Below are positions 23,921 to 32,632 of a stretch of 61,060 nt of DNA, one piece after another. Source of the DNA: a virus; IMG/VR virus record IMGVR_UViG_3300027857_000021, positions 1 through 61,060 of that record; one strand, written 5' to 3'. The position numbers and the translations under genes were made by a program. How positions within the stretch are numbered: the first letter of the stretch is position 1; each line of letters begins with the position of its first letter. The notes under the pieces were generated by a model. It made no database searches. It worked only from the letters and a program-made list of their open reading frames with translations, and was not told the origin of the DNA.

Positions 23921-24484
23921 TTATGAGTGGTTGCTTAAACGTTCCCAACTGTCTACACGGAATCTGCCGTAGGGGCCTTTCTTAGTGGGTCTGAAGTCTC
24001 CTACCCCTACGAATCTACCGCTGTCGTCTAGCACAGCTCGTACTAGCTTTTCGTCGACGAGGTCAGTTTCGACTTGCAATCGAAAACCCTTCACGGACCA
24101 GGTTTCGAACATCGGCCTGTGTCTGAGAATACGTCCTTGAGTGGCAGGTATAACGACTGGACGAGTGTCTACGTGCCACTCACCTTCGAGCTTCATAGCG
24201 AACGGTTCGATGTACACAGCGGCAGCAATGTCTGTAGTAGCGGCCCGTCTACCAATTTTGTGTCTCTTAGCTGCTTCAATAACAGACTGACGGACCCACT
24301 CGGCCGGCATGTAGACTCCGAGTTCTTCGTTTTGGTAGAGTCTACCTTTGGCGTCGTCTTCCGGAGAGAGCGTTTCCTTACGTGAGTGTACGCGGGAGGT
24401 AGCTTCTGCCTGTGCTTCCTCGTGGAAGCGGTTCATAATAAGTGGGGTCATCCCCGTAATGGAGACGATGATAACTGCAGCCAT
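23921..24484 (-). CDS. Conserved-looking phage protein of unknown function
   Basis: A 187-residue protein. Features: VSITGMTPLIMNRF near the start, ELGVYMPAEWVRQSVIEAAK with an adjoining basic KIGRR, AAVYIEPF, and an end block GVGDFRPTKKGPYGRF followed by VDSWE. This set of blocks recalls a family of phage/prophage proteins of unknown role, but I cannot name it. ATG start with a modest AAGGGA site. Last gene before the C-rich block. Confidence 0.65.
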   Translation of the reverse strand: MAAVIIVSITGMTPLIMNRFHEEAQAEATSRVHSRKETLSPEDDAKGRLYQNEELGVYMPAEWVRQSVIEAAKRHKIGRRAATTDIAAAVYIEPFAMKLEGEWHVDTRPVVIPATQGRILRHRPMFETWSVKGFRLQVETDLVDEKLVRAVLDDSGRFVGVGDFRPTKKGPYGRFRVDSWERLSNHS

Positions 24485-24505
24485 ATTCGTGGTATTCCCT
24501 TCTAC

Positions 24506-25069
24506 TTAACTACGTTTGACGTGTAGATATTTACACGACGTCTTGTCAACTTGTACGACGATTGCTTGGCATTGCTCAGTTAGCACATGGGGTTGTGTCT
24601 CGTTGGACAGTGCGGAGAGTAGTAGTTTCACGAGTGTGAGTGAACTTACATCTGAGGTGCGACTGACAACTGGGAGGGGCAATCGAAGTTTGGACGTTAT
24701 CCTACCTCCGTTACATGCGACTTTCAACAAGTCGATAACCGTCGTCTCGTCGATCGTGCAAACAGAAGTAGGTCCGCTGTGCCAATCAATATCTGCCGCT
24801 GACATATCCGTTAGGATATGTAAGCATAGCGGCGGTTGGTTTGCTTGGATGTGTACTCCGGCGACGGGTACATCATCTAAATAGATGCCAATCGGCTGGT
24901 TATCCTGTACTCCACGAGCGAAGCTTTGAATAGCTTCAAGTACGCTCGTTCCAACTGACAGTAGCTTCCGATCCCCCTTCGGATCTGCTACTACCCTCCA
25001 AGTATGAGTTGGTCGCACTACTGGTAACTCTGACGTAGGCTGATCTACAATAGGTGTATCTGCTGACAT
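24506..25069 (-). CDS. Hypothetical protein
   Basis: A 187-residue mixed alpha/beta protein with GGAG 4 nt before the ATG. No signal peptide, motif or membrane helix. Followed closely by 23921-24484 and probably co-expressed. Family not recognised. Confidence 0.65.
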   Translation of the reverse strand: MSADTPIVDQPTSELPVVRPTHTWRVVADPKGDRKLLSVGTSVLEAIQSFARGVQDNQPIGIYLDDVPVAGVHIQANQPPLCLHILTDMSAADIDWHSGPTSVCTIDETTVIDLLKVACNGGRITSKLRLPLPVVSRTSDVSSLTLVKLLLSALSNETQPHVLTEQCQAIVVQVDKTSCKYLHVKRS

Positions 25070-25087
25070 AAGACTCCATATAAGTAG

Positions 25088-25372
25088 CTAGCCTCGGAAG
25101 TACGCAAAAAGACTTCCGAGGCATATACAAGCACAGCAGAATGCAACGATCCAAGTTGCAACTGCGTCTACAAAGAACGCATGCTCTGCACTGTACAGTA
25201 CAGTGAATGCACTAGCAACTAGTGCTAACAATAGCACTAGAAAGAACGATCCACATCCGATACTGAAGATGAGATGGTTGCTTTTCCACCTGCTTCTACG
25301 TTTTCTGTACCTACCGGATAGTATTACTAATAGCGCCACAGAAAGTATCGCCGCAGACGTAACTGCCGCCAT
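25088..25372 (-). CDS. Small multi-helix membrane protein
   Basis: A 94-residue protein with three membrane helices (about residues 3-20, 34-58, 66-90) and a basic loop RYRKRRSRWK, consistent with the positive-inside rule placing that loop in the cytoplasm. AGAGGATGA precedes the ATG. Function unknown. Confidence 0.7.
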   Translation of the reverse strand: MAAVTSAAILSVALLVILSGRYRKRRSRWKSNHLIFSIGCGSFFLVLLLALVASAFTVLYSAEHAFFVDAVATWIVAFCCACICLGSLFAYFRG

Positions 25373-25375
25373 TAC

Positions 25376-25477
25376 TCATCCTCTCGCTAGAGATAGCACA
25401 ACGAAGTAGATGCCTCCAAGCGAGCTACCAGCGATAGCGAGGTATAGTAGTATGTCTTGACACAGGGCTACTGACAT
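25376..25477 (-). CDS. 33-residue single-helix membrane peptide
   Basis: Short frame from ATG 25477 with a strong GGAGG 5 nt upstream. One hydrophobic helix covers most of it (DILLYLAIAGSSLGGIYFVV). It lies in an otherwise empty 114-base gap between 25088-25372 and 25487-26065, with 9 and 3 base spacers. Size and operon fit support a real small membrane peptide. Confidence 0.65.
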   Translation of the reverse strand: MSVALCQDILLYLAIAGSSLGGIYFVVLSLARG

Positions 25478-25486
25478 TGCTACCTC

Positions 25487-26065
25487 CTAGTCGAAGCGGT
25501 ACTCTACGCTTCTACCGATGACTGACATCGCCTCTGACTTCGGTAAGTCATTGGGGTCAGCGGACCACTTCCCATTAATAAGAGCGTAGCTGAAGTGCGC
25601 TCCGATACGCGCGAGTTCTACGTCTGGGTTTTTATCTCGCTGCCGTAGTTCGTACTTAATGAGTGCCGCTGCCAAGAAACCGTCATAGGTGCAACCTGAG
25701 TTCGCAAAACAGTCCTTTGCGAAACGTAGTTCATCTTTACTACCTCTATAGTAACAGCATACGGCATCGTACAGTAAGTCTGAACCCTCTAGATAGACGT
25801 TCAGCCAAGCCCGTATCTTTTGGTCCTCAGTTGCGTTCGGATCTGCTACAATACGTCTACCCTCTTCTTCGGCTGCTTGGGACTCTGAAAGTTCTTCCGC
25901 GAAGTATTTCTGCCACTCTTTTAGAGGTAGTAGGTCGCTCTCGTGGAAGAAGTTCCTACTGATGGTGAAAGCGTACTTTAGTAGTCGCTTTTCGTCAGCA
26001 CTCAACCCGAACGTTGTTGGCGAAATGGAAAGTCGGAGGTCCAGTAGTATGTCCTCAGTTCTCAC
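25487..26065 (-). CDS. Hypothetical protein (GTG start)
   Basis: A 192-residue helical protein, AAAGGAG 4 nt before the GTG. Helical repeats and Cys pair CANSGC near residues 122-127 of an otherwise acidic protein. First gene after the promoter at 26113. Family not recognised. Confidence 0.7.
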   Translation of the reverse strand: MRTEDILLDLRLSISPTTFGLSADEKRLLKYAFTISRNFFHESDLLPLKEWQKYFAEELSESQAAEEEGRRIVADPNATEDQKIRAWLNVYLEGSDLLYDAVCCYYRGSKDELRFAKDCFANSGCTYDGFLAAALIKYELRQRDKNPDVELARIGAHFSYALINGKWSADPNDLPKSEAMSVIGRSVEYRFD

Positions 26066-26112
26066 GTGGCTCCTTTCAGAAGGCGTGCTAACCTTCTACT
26101 ATATATAAACTA

Positions 26113-26141
26113 ATTATAATATATGGCGCTTGGAAAATCAA
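26113..26141 (-). promoter_or_regulatory. sigma70-type promoter overlapping a stop codon
   Basis: Leftward -35 TTGATT (26136-26141), 17-nt spacer, -10 TATAAT (26113-26118). The TGA stop of the intein-like gene lies inside the -35 box. Drives 26065 to 23921. Confidence 0.85.
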
Positions 26142-27151
26142 GTAGGCATCACTAAGTACGGAACTGCGTAGGGTAGCGAGCCTACAGTGTGGATAGTCCC
26201 TACCTCCATACGTTTATTCGAGGGCGTAATCCGTTCTATAGCACACTCGAAGTGGTCTTTATAAGCGCCGACGAATTTCTGAGACTGCCTTCTATGCCAC
26301 CCGTAGTACAGTACGTACTCCCATTGATGGAGTGTGGGGTACCCGTACGTGTTATCTTTAGTGATGACCCGTATGCACTTCCCAAGTTTATTGAGCAAGC
26401 GTTGCAAGCCGTAAGCTAGGTCAATTGACACTGTGCTAACTAGCCACTCACGACCCGCAATACCGTCGGCATGCGAATACGAGGCTAGCAGTTGGTCAAT
26501 AAACTTAGGAGACGTTCTATACACCCACGGAGGAATGTGTTTGTTAGCCGAAGCGTTGCCGAAGTTCAGTTTCAGCCAGTCAGACATACGCTTACTCCCG
26601 AACTTAACCAGTATGCCATTGATGCCCGTGTGCTGCATACGAGGCATACCGATTCTATTGTGCGATGATTCCGTAACGAAGAATGCACGCACGACTAGCA
26701 GGTCTGACATGAGTTGTGCGGCGTATTCCTCCTCTGCTCGAGTAAAGTTCCAGTACACCATACCTGTGCTAGGTATAGCATTTCCTACAGCTAAGTACCA
26801 GCCAATAACGTTGGCAAGCTCTCGAGTTAGTGCAACACTTCGATAGTCAGTGTTCCAAGACGTGGCTGTCAGACGAGGAACCCAAATAAAATCTTCCGTA
26901 TCTAGCTCAGCCGCTATACGCCACGTACATTCGACATCTTTAGGCTTACGACTATACACTTGCTGGTCGAGTGACATACACACATCCTGCACACCTGCTG
27001 CACGTATAGTAAGCGTCCTATCTACTTCAGTCCGTTCGACCGTTCGAACCTGCTTAAGTTGAGCGTTGGAAACGACCTTGTCTCCAACGCTCAACTGCGC
27101 TAACGTTTTCACGCTAGCATCCGTCCACACTAACGTGTTTGTAGCAATCAC
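26138..27151 (-). CDS. Stand-alone degenerate intein (HINT plus LAGLIDADG)
   Basis: A 337-residue protein from GTG 27151 (GAGGAG 7 nt upstream). Residues 1-22 read as an intein start, IATNTLVWTDASVKTLAQLS then VGDKVV, with the start Met where the splicing Cys1 should be. A block-B-like segment MSLDQQVY follows, then homing-endonuclease blocks: NVIGWYLAVGN (acidic residue replaced by Val) and LLASYSHADGIAG (Asp kept). The end TIHTVGSLPYAVPYLVMPT resembles blocks F/G but has MP in place of the terminal HN, followed by Thr. So it is splice-dead and free of any host protein. It may still cut DNA weakly or be a fossil. Confidence 0.7.
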   Translation of the reverse strand: MIATNTLVWTDASVKTLAQLSVGDKVVSNAQLKQVRTVERTEVDRTLTIRAAGVQDVCMSLDQQVYSRKPKDVECTWRIAAELDTEDFIWVPRLTATSWNTDYRSVALTRELANVIGWYLAVGNAIPSTGMVYWNFTRAEEEYAAQLMSDLLVVRAFFVTESSHNRIGMPRMQHTGINGILVKFGSKRMSDWLKLNFGNASANKHIPPWVYRTSPKFIDQLLASYSHADGIAGREWLVSTVSIDLAYGLQRLLNKLGKCIRVITKDNTYGYPTLHQWEYVLYYGWHRRQSQKFVGAYKDHFECAIERITPSNKRMEVGTIHTVGSLPYAVPYLVMPT

Positions 27152-27162
27152 GAACCAACTCC

Positions 27163-27738
27163 TCAAAATCTAGCACTACGAGCTGCTTTATAGGCCCTTA
27201 CTAATCGATCGGAGTTTGTACCTCCTCCTTTAAGCCTACGTTCAGTCTGTTTACAAGAGCAGCGCTCTACTCGACCCTCAAACTGTAGTTGGAGTTTGCC
27301 ACAATAGTCGCATTGGCACCACCAGTATGCTAGGTCCCAACCTCCACTACCGAAGAAGACGTGAGCGCTACAATAGTCTGTATTTGTACCTTCTTCTGGG
27401 AGCCATATGTCACCGAAGCTGATGAATACATCTTTACCTGACCCGTAAGCTAGTCTCTTCGCACGAATGTTTTCCATTCTTGCGGGTTCTACCCCCTTTA
27501 CTTCCCAATAGCAGTCTTGTTGCGGCAGCCAAAAGTCGGGTAAGTACCATAGAGTTTCCTCTATGTCGTCAGAGTCAGTGAAACTGTAGTCTTTCTGCGA
27601 AGCATCGAATGATAGCTTGAAGCCCTCCGGTTCATAGAGGAAAGGTATTTGGGCTGTGTCGAAAAACACAGCCCAACGGGCCTCCTTTCGGGAACGAAAT
27701 CTGAAACCGTTGTGTGTTGTCTCTATCGATTCTAGCAT
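27163..27738 (-). CDS. PD-(D/E)XK-like nuclease with C-terminal zinc cluster
   Basis: A 191-residue protein. Residues 10-90 show the layout of a small restriction-like nuclease: FRFRSRKEARWAVFFD (conserved Glu), then PEGFKL, then WYLPDFWLP ... CYWEVKG, giving E-Xn-D-Xn-ExK. The C-terminal part has CQCDYCG ... CSCKQ, likely zinc-binding. Such proteins are common beside phage homing genes; this one directly precedes the intein-like gene. Substrate unknown. Confidence 0.65.
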   Translation of the reverse strand: MLESIETTHNGFRFRSRKEARWAVFFDTAQIPFLYEPEGFKLSFDASQKDYSFTDSDDIEETLWYLPDFWLPQQDCYWEVKGVEPARMENIRAKRLAYGSGKDVFISFGDIWLPEEGTNTDYCSAHVFFGSGGWDLAYWWCQCDYCGKLQLQFEGRVERCSCKQTERRLKGGGTNSDRLVRAYKAARSARF

Positions 27739-27739
27739 G

Positions 27740-28018
27740 TCATACTTCGTCTTTCTGAGGTTTCATAGCGAGTGCCGTCGCTATAGAGTCACATGGCATA
27801 AGTTTGCCTAACCTCCCATCGTTTAGTCTACACGTCCAAGCTCCGTACGGTCCACTGTAATATACTATGTTAGGCTTACCTGTTACCCCGTCAACTGTAC
27901 CCTGTTCTACCACAAAGTCGTCACCCTCATACGAGACCTGTTTGTTATCGTAAAGACGTTCTAGACCGTAGAGCATGTCCTCCCGAATCTGTCTACGTAC
28001 CTTTTTGACACTAGTCAA
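27740..28018 (-). CDS. Hypothetical protein (TTG start)
   Basis: A 92-residue protein; TTG 28018 has a perfect AAGGAGG 5 nt upstream, and this start removes an overlap with the upstream gene. Basic helical start (VKKVRRQIREDMLYGLERL). Family not recognised. Confidence 0.65.
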   Translation of the reverse strand: MTSVKKVRRQIREDMLYGLERLYDNKQVSYEGDDFVVEQGTVDGVTGKPNIVYYSGPYGAWTCRLNDGRLGKLMPCDSIATALAMKPQKDEV

Positions 28019-28028
28019 GTGAACCTCC

Positions 28029-28523
28029 TTAAGATCGAGTATACCAGTCGTATATAGTCCTATCTCCACGTTTGGGCCTTTCGTATGGGTAGTTCGGCGC
28101 TCTCCAATGAGGAGCGAAAGTTATGGTAAGAGTTTCTGTACCGTGAATATGATACTGAAAGACGTGCCAGCTATCTTCCCACTGATCGTTGTATATACCC
28201 GTGTCAGGGTCGAATGATGCTTCGTTACCCTCTTCGAGTTGGCTCTGAGTACTGAAAGCTTGGAGGATCGTTTCAAAGAGTATCTCTTCTCCGTGCCAGA
28301 AAGTCATTACGACATCGTTTCTTGTGAGACTGTCTGCAATCCACTGACAAATGTTCTTTTTGACCCAGTCTAGTCTGCGACGACTCTCGCAGTTTACTAC
28401 TACTGCGAAGGCCCTCCATTGGATGTTCGCATGTTCATATCCCTTTCCGTCGTTGGAAAAGATTAGCGATGGTACTTGAACGTACAACATATCCGTATCC
28501 TTATCCCTAAAGTTTAGGGGCAT
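28029..28523 (-). CDS. Hypothetical protein
   Basis: A 164-residue alpha/beta protein rich in Trp and Asp. AAAGGA precedes the ATG. Family not recognised. Confidence 0.7.
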   Translation of the reverse strand: MPLNFRDKDTDMLYVQVPSLIFSNDGKGYEHANIQWRAFAVVVNCESRRRLDWVKKNICQWIADSLTRNDVVMTFWHGEEILFETILQAFSTQSQLEEGNEASFDPDTGIYNDQWEDSWHVFQYHIHGTETLTITFAPHWRAPNYPYERPKRGDRTIYDWYTRS

Positions 28524-28539
28524 TGTTGAGTCCTTTCTA

Positions 28540-29028
28540 CTATTGTTGAGGCATATTCCATAGTGGGAATATGCATGCTTTGCGGTCGATCTTGTTTGCT
28601 TTGTCTGCCATTCGAACGGTCATCCAAGTCCCCTCTCGACTTAGTGTACCGCCAGGCCAACGTTCGGGGGTGCATGGAAAGGCGATGAGCGAGTCAGCAG
28701 CGTCAACCATAGCTTGGTTACGTAGCCTGTACGGCTCAGGACCGTCACCCACTTCTGTGTGCTCCGTACAGTGTAGGTTCCAGTAAGGGTCTACTTTCGA
28801 TCGGTTAGCAGGTAGGAAAGTGTGTACGTAGAAGCCGGCCCCGTGCGCTATTTCAGCGACGATAGCGTCTACGCCAACACAGGCTCCAGTAATGACCCGA
28901 ACTTCTACGCCAGGCGGGAGTTTAGATTGGAATTTAGTTAAGATCTCCGTAGTGATCTCCCTTACACTCGCTTCTTGATATGGTAGTAGCGAAGCCCCAC
29001 CGGAGAACGCAATTTTCCACTCTGCCAT
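28540..29028 (-). CDS. SLOG-fold (DUF2493-like) protein
   Basis: A 162-residue Rossmann-like protein: IAFSGGAS at the first strand, then VITGACVGVDAIVAEIAHG, VHTFLPANRSKVD, and YRLRNQAMVDAADSLIAF followed by PGGT. This matches SLOG-superfamily proteins (DprA, LOG, DUF2493), which bind nucleotides or nucleotide-derived ligands. No DprA winged helix is present. Single-domain copies are frequent in phages; the ligand is unknown. It could relate to the TIR-like genes at 12.5-13.5 kb, but nothing in the sequence links them. Confidence 0.75.
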   Translation of the reverse strand: MAEWKIAFSGGASLLPYQEASVREITTEILTKFQSKLPPGVEVRVITGACVGVDAIVAEIAHGAGFYVHTFLPANRSKVDPYWNLHCTEHTEVGDGPEPYRLRNQAMVDAADSLIAFPCTPERWPGGTLSREGTWMTVRMADKANKIDRKACIFPLWNMPQQ

Positions 29029-29030
29029 GT

Positions 29031-29465
29031 TTACTCACTCACACCTTCTGTTGATGCGAGCGACCGGTCGAGTAGACTCTTACCCTCGAGGTTAAAGCGC
29101 CGACCGGCCCAAGCGTCTTTGTTATACGTTGTCATCAACGGCAGGTGATACAACGCCACGACGGCTTTATAGAACGTGTTCTTGCCTAGTGTCGTAACGA
29201 TGTCATGATTGTTCTCTGTTGCCCACTGTATAAACGCTCTCCAACCATCCTGTCGGATGATGGTGTCACTCCGACGTTTACTATGCTCCTCCGGATTACG
29301 TCGATACCGAACAGTACAACTCTCCATAAACTCCTTTACACGCTGCTCTAACTCTGAAGCTGGTGTATCTGTCTCTAACGGAGCTCCGATGTCGTCTTGA
29401 TACACGGCTCTCTCCAAACGCGCTAAGCGGTCCTCAACTGACTCCCTAAATTCTCGTGCATTCAC
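29031..29465 (-). CDS. Possible DNA-binding protein
   Basis: A 144-residue protein from GTG 29465 (AAAGG at a long spacing, so the start is uncertain). The N-terminus is a short coiled coil (FRESVEDRLARLERAVYQ). The C-terminal half WRAFIQWATENNHDIVTTLG then TFYKAVVALY resembles the small DNA-binding domain that follows phage primase-helicases. First gene of the operon from 29515. Weak assignment. Confidence 0.5.
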   Translation of the reverse strand: MNAREFRESVEDRLARLERAVYQDDIGAPLETDTPASELEQRVKEFMESCTVRYRRNPEEHSKRRSDTIIRQDGWRAFIQWATENNHDIVTTLGKNTFYKAVVALYHLPLMTTYNKDAWAGRRFNLEGKSLLDRSLASTEGVSE

Positions 29466-29514
29466 TGTCTTTGTTGACCTTTCTCGATATAAATGACTTT
29501 CTACCTCTAATAAT

Positions 29515-29544
29515 ATTATATATGAATTAATAACCAAAAAACAA
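29515..29544 (-). promoter_or_regulatory. sigma70-type promoter overlapping a terminator
   Basis: Leftward -35 TTGTTT (29539-29544), 18-nt spacer, -10 TATAAT (29515-29520). The -35 shares bases with the end of the terminator at 29542-29579. Drives 29465 to 26138. Confidence 0.85.
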
Positions 29545-29579
29545 GTGGGCACCTAGTTTATAAACTAGGTGCCCACTTG
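29542..29579 (-). terminator. Intrinsic terminator of the UDG-polymerase gene
   Basis: A perfect 19-bp palindrome followed on the minus strand by TTTTTTGG, directly after the stop at 29582. Confidence 0.9.
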
Positions 29580-29581
29580 AA

Positions 29582-32500
29582 TTACGCTAGCACAGTTGCC
29601 TGTCTGTCTTCAACCGGTACTGAACATAGCGGGACTCGTTTCGTTTTGGGTAAGCCTGTTTCGCTGTCAGTGTACGTGTACAACACGTACTGGAAACAGT
29701 CACTGGAAATCTCGTGGTGTGCAGTTTTAGTATGGTGGTGTACTAGTTCGTGCTCCACTTCTATGTCGACTGCGTCACCCCAATTCTTACCGACTTTAGT
29801 CTCAACCCTAAAGTCAACTGGCGACTTTAGTTTCTGTGTGACTCCTTCCATGATCGACTTCATAAGAGCAATACCTTCATGCATATGCTCCTCTTTTAGT
29901 TGCATCATGATAGCGTCGTGTACAATGAAGAGCACGTAACCCCAACCTCTAGCAACTAGCTCTTTCTGTAGGTCTATACAGGCCCCTAAGCAAATGTCAC
30001 TTGCACCTCCCTGAATAGGCGAGTTCCAACTCTGACGTTCAATTTGGGACCGATTGTCTCTAGTGATGAACGGATACTTCGCTCGTCTACCGCTAGGCAT
30101 CTCTTGCCAACCACGTTCGAGTGCGTACTTTGTTTGTTGTTGCAAGAATCTGTACAAGCCATTATACTTAGCGAAGAACTTACGTAAGTACTCCTCAGCC
30201 TGTTCGAGAGAGACGTGCATACCATCATCATCAAACGCTAGCGAGTGAGCCGAACGTCCGTACAAAATGCCGAAGGTACAGAATTTTGCCATAAAGCGTG
30301 CGTGCTTCAGCATTAGTGAAGCTACTTCCTCCGGATCGGTTCGCTTATCTCGCTCCTGCTCGATGCGCTTCTCCGTCATGATAACTTCTTCACGCATGAT
30401 CTGTTCGAGCGCCGATAGACTACGTTTGTTCGCTCGGATCTTCGCTAGTAGCTCTGCGAACGCTTCTTCAGCAAAGGCTTGGTGGATATCGCCAGCTACG
30501 TCCTGTGCTAAAGTCGGATCGTGGAATGCTGGATTGACGTGAGCGTTACAGTACCACGCAATGACAGTGAACTCAAGTCCGCTATAGTCACTTTCGACAA
30601 AAACGTATCCCTTTGGAACGGTAAACATACGTTTGATGAGTCCATCCCTTGGGATGTTCTGACTATTAGGATTAGAACTCGACAATCGTCCTGTACGAGT
30701 TGCATGAATGTTAAATCGTGGGTGACACCGGTCATACGGATCTAATCTAGCTAGCATCCCTTTGATGAAGATGCCATATAGCCGGTTCACGTTCTTGTAT
30801 TCCATTATGAGTGGAATAATGAGGTGAGCATGCTTGTATCGTTCTAGTTGATCTTTGTCAGTGACTTCTTTACCTTCAACTGGCGGTAAGCCTAAGTGGT
30901 CGTAGAGAATGTGTCGTAAGTGTAAAGCAGAGCGTACGTTGAACTCGTTCGCTAGGTGTTCAACGGCTTCTTCACCCCTAAGCACAACGTCATAGTACCT
31001 CTTAACTACCCTAGTTATGTACTCGTATTCGTACAGCTGTCTCACTCCGTCCGGTACAGGAGTGTCCGGCACCCAAGCCTTAGCTGACTTGTCATATCGC
31101 TTACGTGCTTTCCACCGGACTTCTGTACCTACGAGCTTACGTTTACGCTCGGTTACTTCTTCGTCTCTCGACTTACGTAACGTAATCTCTTGACCGTCTC
31201 GTCTGAAGAATTCTTTAGTGGCCTCTCGGATCTTCTCGTTAGAGACCCGCATCTGCTCTTCCATCTTGTCTCTCAGTTCCTCCACGTACTTACGGTCGAT
31301 GAGGATACCGTGAGACTCAATGTCCGCTAGCATGTTAGCCGCGGGTATGAGCAGATTGTAGTGGCACTCAAGTGGAGTTGGGTAACCTTCAGCGGAGGGA
31401 TCTTCCTTTTCTAACAGCTCTGTTAGTCTCCTAAAGAGCCGTAACGTGTACACCAAGTCGAAGCTCATATACCTCTGTCGGACATCTGCCGGTATGAGTT
31501 CGAAGCTCGCTTCTTTATTCGGAAGGTACGCATGAATGTCATCTTCCCAAGCTGGTGCTTGACAGTGTTTGCGGCTTAATGGCTTTAGGCCGTGTGTCGT
31601 TCCAACCCCCTGCACTTCATCTCCTTCTCCACCGCCTCTACCTCTTGGATCATAGAGTGAAGACATCAACATCGTGTCCGCACCAATCCAAGCCTGTTTA
31701 GCTCCCAACTTGTAGCGCAACCACGCAATGTCGAACATCCCGTTGTGGTATACAAACCGCACACTCTTCTTTTCCAGGAAGCGTATCAGTACTACCTTCA
31801 CTTGACTGTCGTTGAAGATGTGGTGAGGTAAGATGTACGCCTTTCCATCCTCCCAAGAGAAGCCGATCTCGAGAATGAAGTTAGTTGGCTGTGCTAACTC
31901 CAAGTTGGTCGTTTCGATGTCACAAGCGACATCACCTTCGACGTGATCAAGCAAGTGTAGCAATCGCTTAATCGCCATATCGATGGAGTCTTCTACGATA
32001 TACTTCGGCGGCTGAAATTGGATAGGCCCTTTAGGCGTATCCAGAATGCTCGGTATCTGACTCATGACGTAGTCAAGGTCAGGAAAGTCATTCGGAGTCC
32101 TCAATATGTACGCTGGGTGCCACGTATACGTAATGAAGCACTGAAACTCAGCACTCCACTCAATCTTACCGTGCATGGCGTTCATACTCTGGTGCTTGCC
32201 AGTTACAGCCTTGATCGCACTACTACCCAACACTACAATCAAGTGTCGGTTAGGAAGAGATTTGATCTCCGCCTTCAAACGCTCGTTGCAAGCCACGATT
32301 TCTGCAGCTGACGGTGTACGATTGTCTTCTGGTCGACACAGACAAGCGTTCGTAAGGTAGACGTCATCTCTTTGCAGGTAACTTCCATCTGACAGCTGTA
32401 CCCTTTGGAGCACAGCTGTCAAGAGCCTACCGGACTCTCCTACAAACGGGATACCCTGGATATGTTCATTACGGCCGGCTGCTTCCCCTACGAATATAAC

Positions 32501-32632
32501 TCTAGCTCCACTATTTCCGTAACCCATTACTGGTTTGAAGTCATTCTGATTGCATAGACCACAAGTTGAGCACTTGCATAGTGCTAGCAGACTTCTGTCT
32601 GCTGAACCCACCCATGAAGTTTCTACTACCAT
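29582..32632 (-). CDS. Uracil-DNA glycosylase / family A DNA polymerase fusion
   Basis: A 1016-residue protein. Residues 1-180 are a family 4-type uracil-DNA glycosylase with a 4Fe-4S site (C21, C24, C99 or C97, C115), VGEAAG (48-53), GIPFVG (60-65) and HPAYILR (172-178). Residues 230-400 are a 3'-5' exonuclease (D238, E240, YHNGMFD 295-301, YxxxD ending at D392). The polymerase domain has motif A ESDYSGLEF (D682), motif B with K783, F787, Y791, and motif C VHDAI (D906), where Ala replaces the usual Glu. No 5'-3' exonuclease domain. It may remove uracil while copying, or mark uracil-containing DNA. A second family A polymerase is at 55966-58755. TGG-TAG of the upstream HNH gene overlaps its ATG. 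Confidence 0.9.
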   Translation of the reverse strand: MVVETSWVGSADRSLLALCKCSTCGLCNQNDFKPVMGYGNSGARVIFVGEAAGRNEHIQGIPFVGESGRLLTAVLQRVQLSDGSYLQRDDVYLTNACLCRPEDNRTPSAAEIVACNERLKAEIKSLPNRHLIVVLGSSAIKAVTGKHQSMNAMHGKIEWSAEFQCFITYTWHPAYILRTPNDFPDLDYVMSQIPSILDTPKGPIQFQPPKYIVEDSIDMAIKRLLHLLDHVEGDVACDIETTNLELAQPTNFILEIGFSWEDGKAYILPHHIFNDSQVKVVLIRFLEKKSVRFVYHNGMFDIAWLRYKLGAKQAWIGADTMLMSSLYDPRGRGGGEGDEVQGVGTTHGLKPLSRKHCQAPAWEDDIHAYLPNKEASFELIPADVRQRYMSFDLVYTLRLFRRLTELLEKEDPSAEGYPTPLECHYNLLIPAANMLADIESHGILIDRKYVEELRDKMEEQMRVSNEKIREATKEFFRRDGQEITLRKSRDEEVTERKRKLVGTEVRWKARKRYDKSAKAWVPDTPVPDGVRQLYEYEYITRVVKRYYDVVLRGEEAVEHLANEFNVRSALHLRHILYDHLGLPPVEGKEVTDKDQLERYKHAHLIIPLIMEYKNVNRLYGIFIKGMLARLDPYDRCHPRFNIHATRTGRLSSSNPNSQNIPRDGLIKRMFTVPKGYVFVESDYSGLEFTVIAWYCNAHVNPAFHDPTLAQDVAGDIHQAFAEEAFAELLAKIRANKRSLSALEQIMREEVIMTEKRIEQERDKRTDPEEVASLMLKHARFMAKFCTFGILYGRSAHSLAFDDDGMHVSLEQAEEYLRKFFAKYNGLYRFLQQQTKYALERGWQEMPSGRRAKYPFITRDNRSQIERQSWNSPIQGGASDICLGACIDLQKELVARGWGYVLFIVHDAIMMQLKEEHMHEGIALMKSIMEGVTQKLKSPVDFRVETKVGKNWGDAVDIEVEHELVHHHTKTAHHEISSDCFQYVLYTYTDSETGLPKTKRVPLCSVPVEDRQATVLA

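Noticed and set aside
29577-30542. Plus-strand frames opposite the UDG-polymerase
   Set aside because: Shadow frames: the opposite strand encodes conserved polymerase motifs here.
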